Positions 26,662 to 34,942 of a stretch of 64,000 bases of DNA are shown piece by piece. The notes beneath the pieces were generated by a model that was not told the origin of the DNA, did no database searches, and worked only from the letters and a program-made list of their open reading frames with translations. Source of the DNA: Bradyrhizobium iriomotense (GTDB lineage: Bacteria > Pseudomonadota > Alphaproteobacteria > Rhizobiales > Xanthobacteraceae); NCBI RefSeq assembly GCF_018130765.1, contig NZ_JAFCJZ010000027.1, positions 1-64,000 on the forward strand. The letters are read 5' to 3'. A program made the position numbers and the translations under genes. Every line of letters starts with the position of its first letter. Within the stretch, counting starts at the first letter, position 1.

Positions 26662-27540
26662 TCGTCGTACGCTAAGGGACGGTCGCTGCTGATGCAACGG
26701 GCGAGCGGCGATTTGATTTTGCAAGAAGGCTGAACGGTGGTTCTCGCGAGAAGCTCCAGCACTGTGTCGCCACCCCGTCAACCCCTCCCCGCAAAAATAT
26801 TCCACTTTACCGAAATTCGGAAATAGCGTACATCTCGCCCATCCCGGCTCATCCTTGAGGGGCGATCGTGAGGTCGTCATTTTCGCGAGCCGGGCTTGCG
26901 GTGGACGCGGCAGCGTCGGCACGAGAGGGTGCGGGCAGGGCGGGTAGTCCCTGTGAGCTCGTCACCGCGTGCGGACGAGCGGCGCTGCTAGGCTTCGTCT
27001 CGTCTGTAAGTTTTCGGCTCCGTCGACAGGGCTGGAAATACTGCGGCGACATGGCGGGCCGAGCGTACGGCAAAACCGTGTGGTCCTGGCCGTCGTTGCT
27101 ACGGTCAAGCTCTTGCGAAGATGCGCGCGAACCCAACCGGGCAGACGGCATCGTCAATTCGCGAGGGCGAGGGAGGCCAGAGGGAACTCGGCTCCCGGGA
27201 GAGCGCGGCATAAGCCGTCCAACCATCGCGCAGGGAAGGCCGAGTGATTGGCTCCACCTGTATGCTGCTGTGCGGTCTCCTTGCGCTACATTTTCGCGCG
27301 GCGGACCGCGGGTGCGATGTCAGCACCCGGCCTTCCCTGCGCCCTCTTGGCTTTGAGGGTGGAGAGATCAAGCAAAACTCGGGCGACATCAGCCGCGAGA
27401 ATTCAGAGCTGCGTCGCGTGCGCGGCGCAGGCTGCCGCAGCGACGATCAAGAGAATGAGAGATGTGAGGGATCTCACACGGGGATCTCGAGTCTTGCACT
27501 AGTCAGGGCTTCGACTCTCTTCGAACCAACGGAGGTTCGC
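26662..27540. other. Island right flank, no supported gene
   Basis: About 880 bases with several overlapping short frames on both strands, none with a recognisable domain or a good ribosome site. The part from about 26,860 returns to high GC. Translated fragments around 27,200-27,350 resemble recurrent non-coding remnants that I associate with Bradyrhizobium intergenic regions, which I cannot verify here. The vsr promoter should lie near 26,662-26,830. Confidence 0.5.
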
Positions 27541-27753
27541 ATGAAGCTCCTGATGATCTCTGTCCTGGCCGCGCTGACGGCTGTCGTGGCCGCGGAGAAT
27601 ATGCTGCGCTCGCATCCGCTACCGGTGAATAGTACATCGCGGGCAGGGATGCCTTCGGTGCAAGAGATGCAAAGGCAGGCGCAACAGCGCGGACTTCCGG
27701 TTCAAGATTTCGCAGATCGATCTCTGGTGTTTCCAGGGGGAACGCAGCAGTAG
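27541..27753 (+). CDS. 70-aa secreted hypothetical protein
   Basis: ATG 27541 is preceded by a strong ribosome site (AACGGAGGTTCGC). The product begins MKLLMISVLAALTAVVAA, a signal peptide, and continues with HPLPVNSTSRAGMPSVQEMQRQAQQRGLPVQDFADRS in pieces, ending VFPGGTQQ. It resembles small periplasmic proteins common in Bradyrhizobium; no function is assigned. The frame opens further upstream at 27244, but only this start has both SD and signal peptide. Confidence 0.72.
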   Translation: MKLLMISVLAALTAVVAAENMLRSHPLPVNSTSRAGMPSVQEMQRQAQQRGLPVQDFADRSLVFPGGTQQ

Positions 27754-27889
27754 AGAAAATCCTGCCGTTGCGTCTCAACCAACAGTGATCGAGCCAGGAC
27801 GTCCTGGACGGCTCGCATATCTTCGAACAGGGCGATGCGTCATGCGGCCGGTCGAGCCGCGCGTGCCCGCAATGGCCGCACGCGCGGTC

Positions 27890-28180
27890 TCAAGGACTCA
27901 TGAAGATCGGGTTGATCCCATGGGGATCGCCGGGCAGATCCAGGGATGGAAGCCGGTGGAGGTCGATTTCAAGCACAACCAGGAGCGTCGCCAACACGAC
28001 GACGATGTAGATGAGCAGCGGCGATGCGCCCTGCGTGTCGGGATCGCGATGTCGCGGCGGCTGCGCGAGAAAGTGCCACAACCGCGAGATGAATTGCAGA
28101 TAGGCTTTCGGGCGTAGCTGCATCTTCGGCCTCGGTCCATGAGGCGCCGCTAGCCAGACTGCGACCACGTTGATCGCCAT
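27890..28180 (-). CDS. Small membrane-anchored hypothetical protein
   Basis: A 96-aa frame with one clear transmembrane helix (PLLIYIVVVLATLLVVLEIDL, about residues 52-72), a basic N-terminal half (FISRLWHFLAQPPRHRDP) and a short C-terminal tail. An internal start MQLRPKAYLQF would give 77 aa. The helix with flanking charges looks genuine, and plus-strand alternatives over the same bases have no recognisable features. Function unknown. It diverges from the WD40-cytochrome gene. Confidence 0.5.
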   Translation of the reverse strand: MAINVVAVWLAAPHGPRPKMQLRPKAYLQFISRLWHFLAQPPRHRDPDTQGASPLLIYIVVVLATLLVVLEIDLHRLPSLDLPGDPHGINPIFMSP

Positions 28181-28406
28181 TCAAGGCGCCGCTTGTCGCA
28201 CCTGGAACCGGATACGAGCTGCCCTCGTTGAGCTGGATCAAGGGGCTGCGCTTTTGCCCGGAGGCCAGGACTGCGCGACGCGCCACGGCGGATCGCCGCA
28301 GAACGATCGCCGGCGGCAATCGCCCGGCGTCACGGGACCGAATTTGGCCGTGGTGCAAAGCCGGGCAGAGTGGCACGGTGGGGGCTTCGAGTGTCTCCGA
28401 CGGCCA

Positions 28407-29699
28407 ATGGATTTGACCTTGCGCCTTGCCACCGTCCTTCTGACGGCATCGCTGCTGCTCCCGCTGCGGCCCACGCAGGCGCAACTGGCGGGGCACGGCG
28501 GGCCTGTCCGCGCGATCGCCGTTTCGGTCGATGGCAGGACGGTCTTGTCGGGCAGCTTCGACACGGCCGCGATCCGATGGTCGCTGGCCACCGAGTCCGC
28601 CGAGCAGGTCCTTCGCTTCCATTCGGGTGCGGTGAACGCGGCCGCCTTTCTCGGAGACGGACGAATGGCGACGGCCGGTGCGGACGGCCAGATTGCGATC
28701 TGGAAGGCGGGCCAGCCGCAACCGGACCAGGTCGTCGAAGCTCATACGGGACCCATTGTCGGGCTCGCCGTGTCTCCCGATGCATCGAAGCTCGCATCAG
28801 CCTCGTGGGACCACACCGTGCGGATCTTGTCGCTGTCCGACGGCGGGACGCGCGTGCTGCATGGCCACTCGCAAGGTGTGAACGGCGTGGCCTTTGCTCC
28901 GGACGGACAATCGCTGGTGAGCGTCGGCTACGACCTGACGGTGCGGATCTGGCCCCTGCCGGGCGGCAGCCCCGAGACCATCGTGATGCCGGCACCGCTG
29001 AACGTCGTCGCCATTTCGCCCGATGGCGGAATCGTCACCGGCGCGGCAGACGGCAAGCTGCGCATGATGACCGCCGATGGCAAGGAAAACGGCGAGGTCA
29101 TGGTCGGCGCCAGTCCGATCGTGGCGCTTGCGATTGCGCAAGACGGCACCTTGCTGGCCACGGGGGCCATCGACGGCACTGTCGCGATCGTCGATCGCAA
29201 GGCGAGGAGCGTGTTGCGCACGCTCGCCGGGCCTGGCGCGCCGGTCTGGTCGGTCGCGTTCTTGCCCGATGGCGCGACGCTGCTGACTGGCGGTGCTGAC
29301 GGCAGGATCAGGCGCTGGAACGCGCTGACCGGCGCGGCGATCGGGTCGAATGTGCTGGGCACGCCGGCGGATCCGCTTGCGGCCTATGCCGGCGATCACG
29401 GCGCCGAAATCTTCAGGGCTTGCGTGGCCTGCCATACATTGTCGGAAACCGAGGTCCAGCGTGCCGGGCCGACGCTTGCGGGACTGTTCGGCCGGAAGAT
29501 CGCCTCGCTGCCGGGGTATCGCTTCTCCGACGCGCTCAAGGCCATGGATATCGTCTGGACGCCGGAGACCGTCTCAAGACTGTTCGAGATCGGGCCGAAC
29601 GCCTACACGCCCGGCACCAAGATGCCGGAGCAGCACATCGGCTCGGCCGAGGATCGCCGCGCGCTCACCGACTTTCTGGCGCGCGCGACGTCGAAATAG
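28407..29699 (+). CDS. WD40 beta-propeller fused to C-terminal cytochrome c
   Basis: A 430-aa exported protein. A signal peptide (MDLTLRLATVLLTASLLLPLRPTQA) is followed by about seven WD40-like blades (for example LAGHGGPVRAIAVSVDGRTVLSG, then HTGPIVGLAVSPDASKLASAS in shorter pieces), covering residues about 27-315. A class I cytochrome c domain comes last, with heme motif CVACH and a probable Met ligand in GTKMPEQH. It should be a periplasmic electron carrier with a protein-binding propeller. Its position beside the formate dehydrogenase locus suggests it could take electrons from it or from another periplasmic dehydrogenase. ATG 28407 is the start that gives the signal peptide; the frame opens at 28170. 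Confidence 0.85.
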   Translation: MDLTLRLATVLLTASLLLPLRPTQAQLAGHGGPVRAIAVSVDGRTVLSGSFDTAAIRWSLATESAEQVLRFHSGAVNAAAFLGDGRMATAGADGQIAIWKAGQPQPDQVVEAHTGPIVGLAVSPDASKLASASWDHTVRILSLSDGGTRVLHGHSQGVNGVAFAPDGQSLVSVGYDLTVRIWPLPGGSPETIVMPAPLNVVAISPDGGIVTGAADGKLRMMTADGKENGEVMVGASPIVALAIAQDGTLLATGAIDGTVAIVDRKARSVLRTLAGPGAPVWSVAFLPDGATLLTGGADGRIRRWNALTGAAIGSNVLGTPADPLAAYAGDHGAEIFRACVACHTLSETEVQRAGPTLAGLFGRKIASLPGYRFSDALKAMDIVWTPETVSRLFEIGPNAYTPGTKMPEQHIGSAEDRRALTDFLARATSK

Positions 29700-29714
29700 C
29701 CCGGCAACAACGCT

Positions 29715-30008
29715 CTAATAGGCCGGCCATTGCTCGACGGGAATATCTGTCAGCTCCGGGTTCTCGTTGAGCATGCTAGCGACGTCGATGCTGGGATGTT
29801 CCTTGAGCGCCGTCACGACGCACTCATTGACGTATTTCCGGCGTGACAGCCACTTGATCTTCTTGCCCTTTGCCTCGGCCTTGCAGGCAACGACCGCCTG
29901 TTTGAGCGCGACCTTTTCCGCCTTGGTGAGGGCGGCGGCCTCGGCGGCCGTGCCGGCGAGAACCGTGATGGCAAGGCACGTCGAAAAACCCATCGTGAAA
30001 CGAGGCAT
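29715..30008 (-). CDS. PsiF-like secreted protein
   Basis: A 97-aa protein with a signal peptide (MPRFTMGFSTCLAITVLAGTAAEA) and a mature part containing VACKAEAKGKKIKWLSRRKYVNEC split around two Cys. This resembles the PsiF repeat (Cys...Ala-rich...Arg-x-x-F/Y-x-x-x-Cys). Function in PsiF proteins is not established. It ends 4 nt after the polyferredoxin stop on the same strand, so it is probably the second gene of that transcript. Confidence 0.65.
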   Translation of the reverse strand: MPRFTMGFSTCLAITVLAGTAAEAAALTKAEKVALKQAVVACKAEAKGKKIKWLSRRKYVNECVVTALKEHPSIDVASMLNENPELTDIPVEQWPAY

Positions 30009-30012
30009 GCGG

Positions 30013-32031
30013 CTATTCCTTGTTCTCGCGTTGACGCAGATAGTCGTCCGTCGTCCGTGGTGGCGCGCGCTCCGGAACGTCCTGGATCGGATCGAACTGC
30101 TGTTCGCTCATGACAATGACGCGACAATCGGCGCACATCCGCAAGGCCTCGGTTCGGCGGTCCCCGGCGGGATACATCCAATGGCGCCCCTCGAGCTTGG
30201 CCGCGATCCGATCGATCGTGCTCTTGACGCCGAAGGGCGTGCCGCAGCGAACGCACAGGGCCGGTTCTTCCTCCTTGATCACCCGCGCCGGCGCGCGCCT
30301 CGCCCGGAAGTCGATCTGCGGGGTGAGCGTGATGACTTTCTCAGGACAGGTGCTCTGGCACAGACCGCACTGCACGCAGGCGTCCTCCACGAATTTCAGG
30401 ACGGGACGCTCGGGATCGGCGCGAAGCGCGCCGGTCGGGCAGGCCGACACACAGGACAGGCACAGCGTGCAACCGCCGGTGTCAACGGTGACTGCACCGA
30501 TCGGTGCGCCCGAGGGCAGGGCGATCACGTCGACCGGCTTGGGCGCGAGGTTATGCAATTCACTGAGGCCAAAGCGAAGCAGATCGCCGCGCTTGCCGAC
30601 CGTCCGGAAAGTTGCAGGAGTGGCGAGGCTGGCGAGGGGACCAATCCCCGTCAGCTGGTCAGCCAGAATGTCGGGATCGTCGGTTTCGATCGTGGCCACG
30701 CGGCGGCCGTCAAATCCGAGCCCGGCAAGAACCGTCTCGGCCATGGCGATCGTCTGCAACAACCCGGTCACACCGTGTCGCGGCTTGGCGCGCAGCAGGA
30801 ACCGTACGGCCGCCGCGCCATACGCAAACACGCCGATCACGGCCTCCAGGCCGACCTGCGTCAACTCGTTGACGGCGAGGGGAAGCACGTTGGCCGGCAA
30901 TCCGTCGCCATGACGGGCGAGCGCATCGATCAGCGGCGTGCCGTGCCCGCTGTCATGCAGCAGCAGGACCGGATCCGCACCGCCGGCCTCGCGATAGGCG
31001 AGCAACATGGCGCGAAGGATCTGCAACTGGGTGTCGGCGGGCGGCAGCGCGTAGGATGCTGCTCCCGTCGGGCAAGCCGCCGCGCATTGCCCGCAACCTG
31101 CGCAGACTTCTGCGTTGACGACGACATGGTCGCCGCCCGGCGTGATCGCGCCGGTCGGGCAGAGATCGAGGCAGCGATGGCATCCGGTCAGCTTCGAGCG
31201 CGAATGCGCGCAGAGGCTGGGGGTGAAGTCGACATATCTCGGCTTGTCGAAACGTCCGACGAGATCGCGCGCGGCAAGCACCGCACGCAGCACGGCCGCG
31301 GGATCTCTCGGGTCCGCGCGGAGATAGCCGTCCCGCAGGTCGTGCGCAGGGAACAGCGGCGAGTCGCCGGAGAGGTCGAGCACGAGATTGCAGCGTGAGG
31401 TCGCCCCATTGCGCGGGGTTTGGAACACAAAGTGGTCGCGCGAAGACGGGTGCGGCTGTGCGTAGTCGTCGATCGTGAGCTCGAATGCGCCAAAATGGCC
31501 GCGCGCGTTGCGGATCGTGCCCTTCACGATCGGGAACACTGCCGCGGCAGGCGGCGTCACGTCTGCCGGCTGCTTGAGCATGACCGTCACATCGAGATGA
31601 TCGGCGAGCAGCCGCCCGGCTTCGATCGCGGCCTCGTCCCGCCCATAGACCAGGATGATGCCGTCGCTCGACAGCGTGACGAGCGGATAGTCCGGCGCGG
31701 GAATCTCAGCCGCGGCAAGCAGCGCCGCCATCTTCGCGCCAGCATTCGCGCCGTCGCGAGACCAGCCCGCCGTCTCGCGGATGTTGACGAAGCTGATCCC
31801 TCCAGGGCGTTCGCCTGCCTCATCGGTGAACTGTGCAGCCTGCTGGGTGCAGGCAACCGTCAGCGGGCCATCAGCCTTTGCCGCGTTGCGGAAATGATCG
31901 AGCTCCGCGCCGCAGAGATGACGATAGCTGCTGATCTCGCAATTGGGGCATCCACGCCGGATCGTGGCCACGTCTGGGCGCATCGTGTCTTCACACGAGC
32001 AGATCAGGACGGTTTTCGCTGGCTGCTTCAG
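30013..32031 (-). CDS. Multi-[4Fe-4S] ferredoxin-like protein of the formate dehydrogenase locus
   Basis: A large iron-sulfur protein (672 aa from the start proposed here). Near the N-terminus is LICSCEDTM, then a glutamate-synthase/HdrA-like middle (VTLSSDGIILVYGRDEAAIEAG). Clusters of cysteines follow: GCHRCLDLCPTGAI, CAGCGQCAAACPTGAA, CTLCLSCVSACPTGAL, CVQCGLCQSTCPEKVI, and late CVRCG...CADC. It is typical of the polyferredoxins that accompany DUF3305/DUF3306-type formate dehydrogenases, presumably for electron transfer or cofactor assembly. There is no ATG at the expected start; CTG 32031 has GGAGGG 6 nt upstream, and in-frame GTG 32085 is the conventional alternative. Confidence 0.82.
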   Translation of the reverse strand: MKQPAKTVLICSCEDTMRPDVATIRRGCPNCEISSYRHLCGAELDHFRNAAKADGPLTVACTQQAAQFTDEAGERPGGISFVNIRETAGWSRDGANAGAKMAALLAAAEIPAPDYPLVTLSSDGIILVYGRDEAAIEAGRLLADHLDVTVMLKQPADVTPPAAAVFPIVKGTIRNARGHFGAFELTIDDYAQPHPSSRDHFVFQTPRNGATSRCNLVLDLSGDSPLFPAHDLRDGYLRADPRDPAAVLRAVLAARDLVGRFDKPRYVDFTPSLCAHSRSKLTGCHRCLDLCPTGAITPGGDHVVVNAEVCAGCGQCAAACPTGAASYALPPADTQLQILRAMLLAYREAGGADPVLLLHDSGHGTPLIDALARHGDGLPANVLPLAVNELTQVGLEAVIGVFAYGAAAVRFLLRAKPRHGVTGLLQTIAMAETVLAGLGFDGRRVATIETDDPDILADQLTGIGPLASLATPATFRTVGKRGDLLRFGLSELHNLAPKPVDVIALPSGAPIGAVTVDTGGCTLCLSCVSACPTGALRADPERPVLKFVEDACVQCGLCQSTCPEKVITLTPQIDFRARRAPARVIKEEEPALCVRCGTPFGVKSTIDRIAAKLEGRHWMYPAGDRRTEALRMCADCRVIVMSEQQFDPIQDVPERAPPRTTDDYLRQRENKE

Positions 32032-32134
32032 GTCAATCCCTCCGCCAGTGCGGCGCCGACTTACGGACTCGCGCCATTGTTGCACCTCGTATAGATATTC
32101 ACTATCGGGAAGAAAAGGAAAGTGGAGGACGGCC
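32032..32134. promoter_or_regulatory. Divergent promoter region of the formate dehydrogenase accessory genes
   Basis: This 103-base space separates the outward-facing polyferredoxin and ligase-like genes if the CTG starts are right. Each side ends in a Shine-Dalgarno sequence (GGAGGG on minus at 32043-32038; GGAGG on plus at 32124-32128). An AT-richer core (TATAGATATTCACTAT, about 32090-32105) is the likely promoter. I could not match a sigma-54 or other specific motif. Confidence 0.45.
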
Positions 32135-32890
32135 CTGCGGTCGACCCCAACCAGCCACGTTTCCCTGGCGGAGCCGATCCAGCTGCCGCCGCCATTCACG
32201 CTCGTCCGCTTGCGTGAGAGCAAAGACGCCTTTGCCGACGCTTGCCGCATTGCACCCAAGAGCGGCGCCGGCACGCTGGTGTATGTCGGGCGGTTCGATC
32301 TCGCCGAATTCGCCGTGGTGCTCGAGCCGGGCGAACCCTTGCGCACCGCGCGGCGCGCCTTCTACGCCGGCATGGTCGCGCTCACGGACGCTCTTCGCGC
32401 CTACGCACCGCCGAACAAGACCGTCACGATCGGCTGGCCCGATGCCGTCGAGATCGATGGCGGGCTGGTCGGCGGTGGGCGGATGGGATGGCCGTCGTCT
32501 GTGCGCGAGGCCGCGCGGCCCGCCTGGCTGGTGTTTGGCGCCATGATCCGGACGGTCGCAATGGCCGACCAGGGGCCCGGCATTCATCCGCTCGCGTCCG
32601 CACTGGATGAGGAGGGGTTTGGCGAAGCCGGAGCCGCAGAGGTGACCGAGAGTTTTGCGCGGCACCTGATGCGGGTGTTCGATAGTTGGCAGGTCGACGG
32701 CTTTGACAGCGTCGCACGCGATTATCTGAGCCGGGTTCCCCGTGAGCGGCGGACCGTGCTGAGGATCGACGAGAGCGGCGATCTCCTCACGCGCCGTGTC
32801 GGCACCGATAGGGTCGAGCGGAGCGAGCTCGTCAAGGCGCTCGCCAAGCCATCCTGGCTCGATCCGAAACTCGGAGGACCGCGACTGTGA
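32135..32890 (+). CDS. Biotin/lipoate-ligase-family protein of the FDH locus
   Basis: About 251 aa. The body resembles the biotin/lipoate A/B protein ligase fold (LPPPFTLVRLRESKDAFADAC; AGTLVYVGRFDLAEFAVVLEP; VTIGWPDAVEIDGGLVGGGRMGW) found in DUF4444-type proteins at formate dehydrogenase loci. Whether it ligates a cofactor or has lost that activity is unknown. No ATG, GTG or TTG lies in frame between an improbable ATG at 31943 (inside the opposite gene) and the conserved body. CTG 32135, 6 nt after GGAGG, is my proposed start. It overlaps the next gene by 4 nt (GTGA). Confidence 0.72.
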   Translation: MRSTPTSHVSLAEPIQLPPPFTLVRLRESKDAFADACRIAPKSGAGTLVYVGRFDLAEFAVVLEPGEPLRTARRAFYAGMVALTDALRAYAPPNKTVTIGWPDAVEIDGGLVGGGRMGWPSSVREAARPAWLVFGAMIRTVAMADQGPGIHPLASALDEEGFGEAGAAEVTESFARHLMRVFDSWQVDGFDSVARDYLSRVPRERRTVLRIDESGDLLTRRVGTDRVERSELVKALAKPSWLDPKLGGPRL

Positions 32891-33426
32891 AACTGCTCCG
32901 CACCATCGCGCTCGATCCCTCCGACACCTTCGTGTTCGATGCGGCGGCGGAGCCCGGCGAATGGGCCGTCTCAGGCGCGTTCCGCTTCTGCGACCAGGAT
33001 CCCGCGACGCTGAGCGGCAAGGCGCGCGCGGCGTTTCGCAGCGGCTTCCTCGGGGTGCAATCCTGGGGCTGGTCGACGCTGGCGCAGATTGTGCCGGCAA
33101 CGGAGAGCGATTGCCGGGCGCTGATCGAGCTCCTTGCCGGCCAACTCATCGATCGTTTCGGCGCGCCGGATCCTGCAACCGCGCGAACGGCCGCCGAAGA
33201 GGAGGTCGCCTTTGTGCAGTCGCTCTGCACGCATCCGATCAGTTCGCTCATCGCCGTCCACCGCTCGGTGAGCGACGGCGAAGTCCGCGAGTCGTTCCGC
33301 AGGCTGCAGCTGCGGCAAGGGCAGGGGCACAGCAAGGCGTTCTCGTTCATGGAGGTCGAGGAGGACGTCGAACCCGACGGCAATGTCAGACTTGCCGATA
33401 TGAGCCAGGAGCGACAGCACCGATGA
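32887..33426 (+). CDS. DUF6505-like formate dehydrogenase accessory protein
   Basis: A 179-aa cytoplasmic protein starting at GTG 32887 (GTGA overlap with the preceding gene). It reads MKLLRTIALDPSDTFVFD at the start, with WAVSGAFRFCDQDPATL and GFLGVQSWGWSTL segments. It matches what I recall of the DUF6505 family, always near DUF3305/3306 and FDH. No catalytic motif is evident. The stop overlaps the next start (ATGA), so it is translationally coupled in both directions. Confidence 0.7.
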   Translation: MKLLRTIALDPSDTFVFDAAAEPGEWAVSGAFRFCDQDPATLSGKARAAFRSGFLGVQSWGWSTLAQIVPATESDCRALIELLAGQLIDRFGAPDPATARTAAEEEVAFVQSLCTHPISSLIAVHRSVSDGEVRESFRRLQLRQGQGHSKAFSFMEVEEDVEPDGNVRLADMSQERQHR

Positions 33427-34430
33427 ACGATTTCTGGATCGCGTGCGGCCACCATCTGCTCGATCGCAATGAGAGCGGCGGGCTTTGCGTCACCGACGAG
33501 TTCCTGAAGGCCTATTTTGCTCGTCCCGAGCTGATGCCGCCGGACGAGGCGTGCCCGGTCGAGCGGCGGCTGCACCGCGCGCTGCTCGCCGCTCCCCGCC
33601 GACCGGTCGGCGCTGATGAGGTCGCAGCGATTGTCGATGCGGATGCCCGGGAGAACTGGCGGTTCGTGCTTGCCTTTCGCGATCTCCTGGTGCGGCATCC
33701 GACGCTCGAGGCCGCCTATCTCGCAACCGTCCGCTCGCGGACCAACGATCTGCCGCCGCTGTTCGTCAATCAGCTCGTGCATGTGATCCTGCGCAATGCG
33801 CTCGATGGCTGCGATGATCCCTTCGTGCTGCGCGCAGCCGAACTGTTCTTCCGCCCGCAGCGCATCCTGCCGCATGAGCAGGCCTTGCTGCTCGGAGATG
33901 AGGAGGTCGTCGGTGGGCAGAGCCCGACCCCGGTGCTGTCGCTGATGTCGATGCTGGGGGCCGTGACCGATGCCCAGCTCGACGTCCTGAGCGAGGACAA
34001 TGCCGACGACTATTGGCACCGAAGCGACGATTTCGACATGGCCTTCGACCTCACCGCAGGGGGCCGCGGGCCGAAGGCGTTGGCGCAGGCGATGGCGCGC
34101 TGGATCTCCCATCTGCTTGGGATCGACGTCGGCATCGAGCCGCTGCGCGAATTGCGTGATGTGCGGCTCACCTGGTATGTCGGGCTCGACGCCGATGCGA
34201 CCAGGCTGGGCGACCGTCTCTGGCACGGGGAGCAACTCGATGACCGCAGCGCCGGCCGTGTGCTTTCATTGTTCCGCCTGACGTTTGCGGACAAGAGTGC
34301 GGCCGCGGACGAGATGCAGGGTGAGCCGATCTATCTCATTCTGTCGATGAATTCCGATCAGAAGCTCCGGATGAAGCCGCAGAATTTGCTGACGGGGTTG
34401 CCGATCAAACATCTGGAGATGGTGACATGA
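33423..34430 (+). CDS. DUF6352-like formate dehydrogenase accessory protein
   Basis: A 335-aa soluble protein beginning MNDFWIACGHHLLDRNESGG and LCVTDEFLKAYFARPELMPP. The C-terminal part RNDLPPLF-type and YLILSMNSDQKLRMKPQNLL segments are characteristic of the DUF6352 genes that accompany this FDH locus. Function unknown; context suggests cofactor insertion or enzyme maturation. ATGA overlaps at both ends. Confidence 0.7.
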   Translation: MNDFWIACGHHLLDRNESGGLCVTDEFLKAYFARPELMPPDEACPVERRLHRALLAAPRRPVGADEVAAIVDADARENWRFVLAFRDLLVRHPTLEAAYLATVRSRTNDLPPLFVNQLVHVILRNALDGCDDPFVLRAAELFFRPQRILPHEQALLLGDEEVVGGQSPTPVLSLMSMLGAVTDAQLDVLSEDNADDYWHRSDDFDMAFDLTAGGRGPKALAQAMARWISHLLGIDVGIEPLRELRDVRLTWYVGLDADATRLGDRLWHGEQLDDRSAGRVLSLFRLTFADKSAAADEMQGEPIYLILSMNSDQKLRMKPQNLLTGLPIKHLEMVT

Positions 34431-34942
34431 GCCCGGCTGCGCTGCCGCTCGTGCGCATTCCCGTCGGCATCGTGGTCGAGCGCCACAAGGCGGAATCGCC
34501 CTGGGCCGACTTTGTCTGGCGCGCTGTCGCCGTGCTGCCGGACGAGCCGGACACAAGGTCCTGGACGGTGCTCCGTCAAGAGGGCGGCGAGACACTGTTT
34601 TATGCCGGCAGCGCTATGGTCGATCTCTACAGTTCCGAGACGGCGCGCTATCGCGATAATCTCGTTTCGGGCAGTCCGAGCATCTGGACAGTGTTGTCGC
34701 CTGCGGAAGGCGCCTGGCCCTATTCGGTGGTTGCCGCCACCGCCGATCCTGCGGAAGGCGAAGCGTTCACGGAGGCCGGTGCCAATCTGGTCGAGGCCGT
34801 TCCCATGCCCGACGTGCTGCGCGAGCAGATTGAAAGCTTCGTTGCCGAGCACCACGTCGAACGGGAGTTCTTCAAACGCAAGCGGCGGCAGGCCGATCCG
34901 GAGGCGCTGGCGCGCCGGCAGCATGAAGGCGGACACGAATGA
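34427..34942 (+). CDS. DUF3305 protein
   Basis: A 171-aa protein with the DUF3305 pattern: IPVGIVVERHKAESPWADFVW, then AVLPDEPDTRSWTVL and ETARYRDNLVSGSPSIWTVL, ending in a basic tail (REFFKRKRRQADPEALARR). DUF3305 genes are almost always paired with DUF3306 next to formate dehydrogenase, suggesting a maturation role. ATGA overlap with the previous gene and with the DUF3306 gene. Confidence 0.85.
   Translation: MSPAALPLVRIPVGIVVERHKAESPWADFVWRAVAVLPDEPDTRSWTVLRQEGGETLFYAGSAMVDLYSSETARYRDNLVSGSPSIWTVLSPAEGAWPYSVVAATADPAEGEAFTEAGANLVEAVPMPDVLREQIESFVAEHHVEREFFKRKRRQADPEALARRQHEGGHE

Noticed and set aside
26868-27356. 162-codon plus-strand frame in the island's right flank
   Set aside because: Composition and lack of ribosome site suggest non-coding remnant. 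Competing frames on the other strand are equally open.
26860-30000. Search for a second copy of the tRNA-Met 3' end as an attachment site
   Set aside because: No match to CCCTCTCCCGCTACCA was seen by eye downstream, so no att site is annotated.
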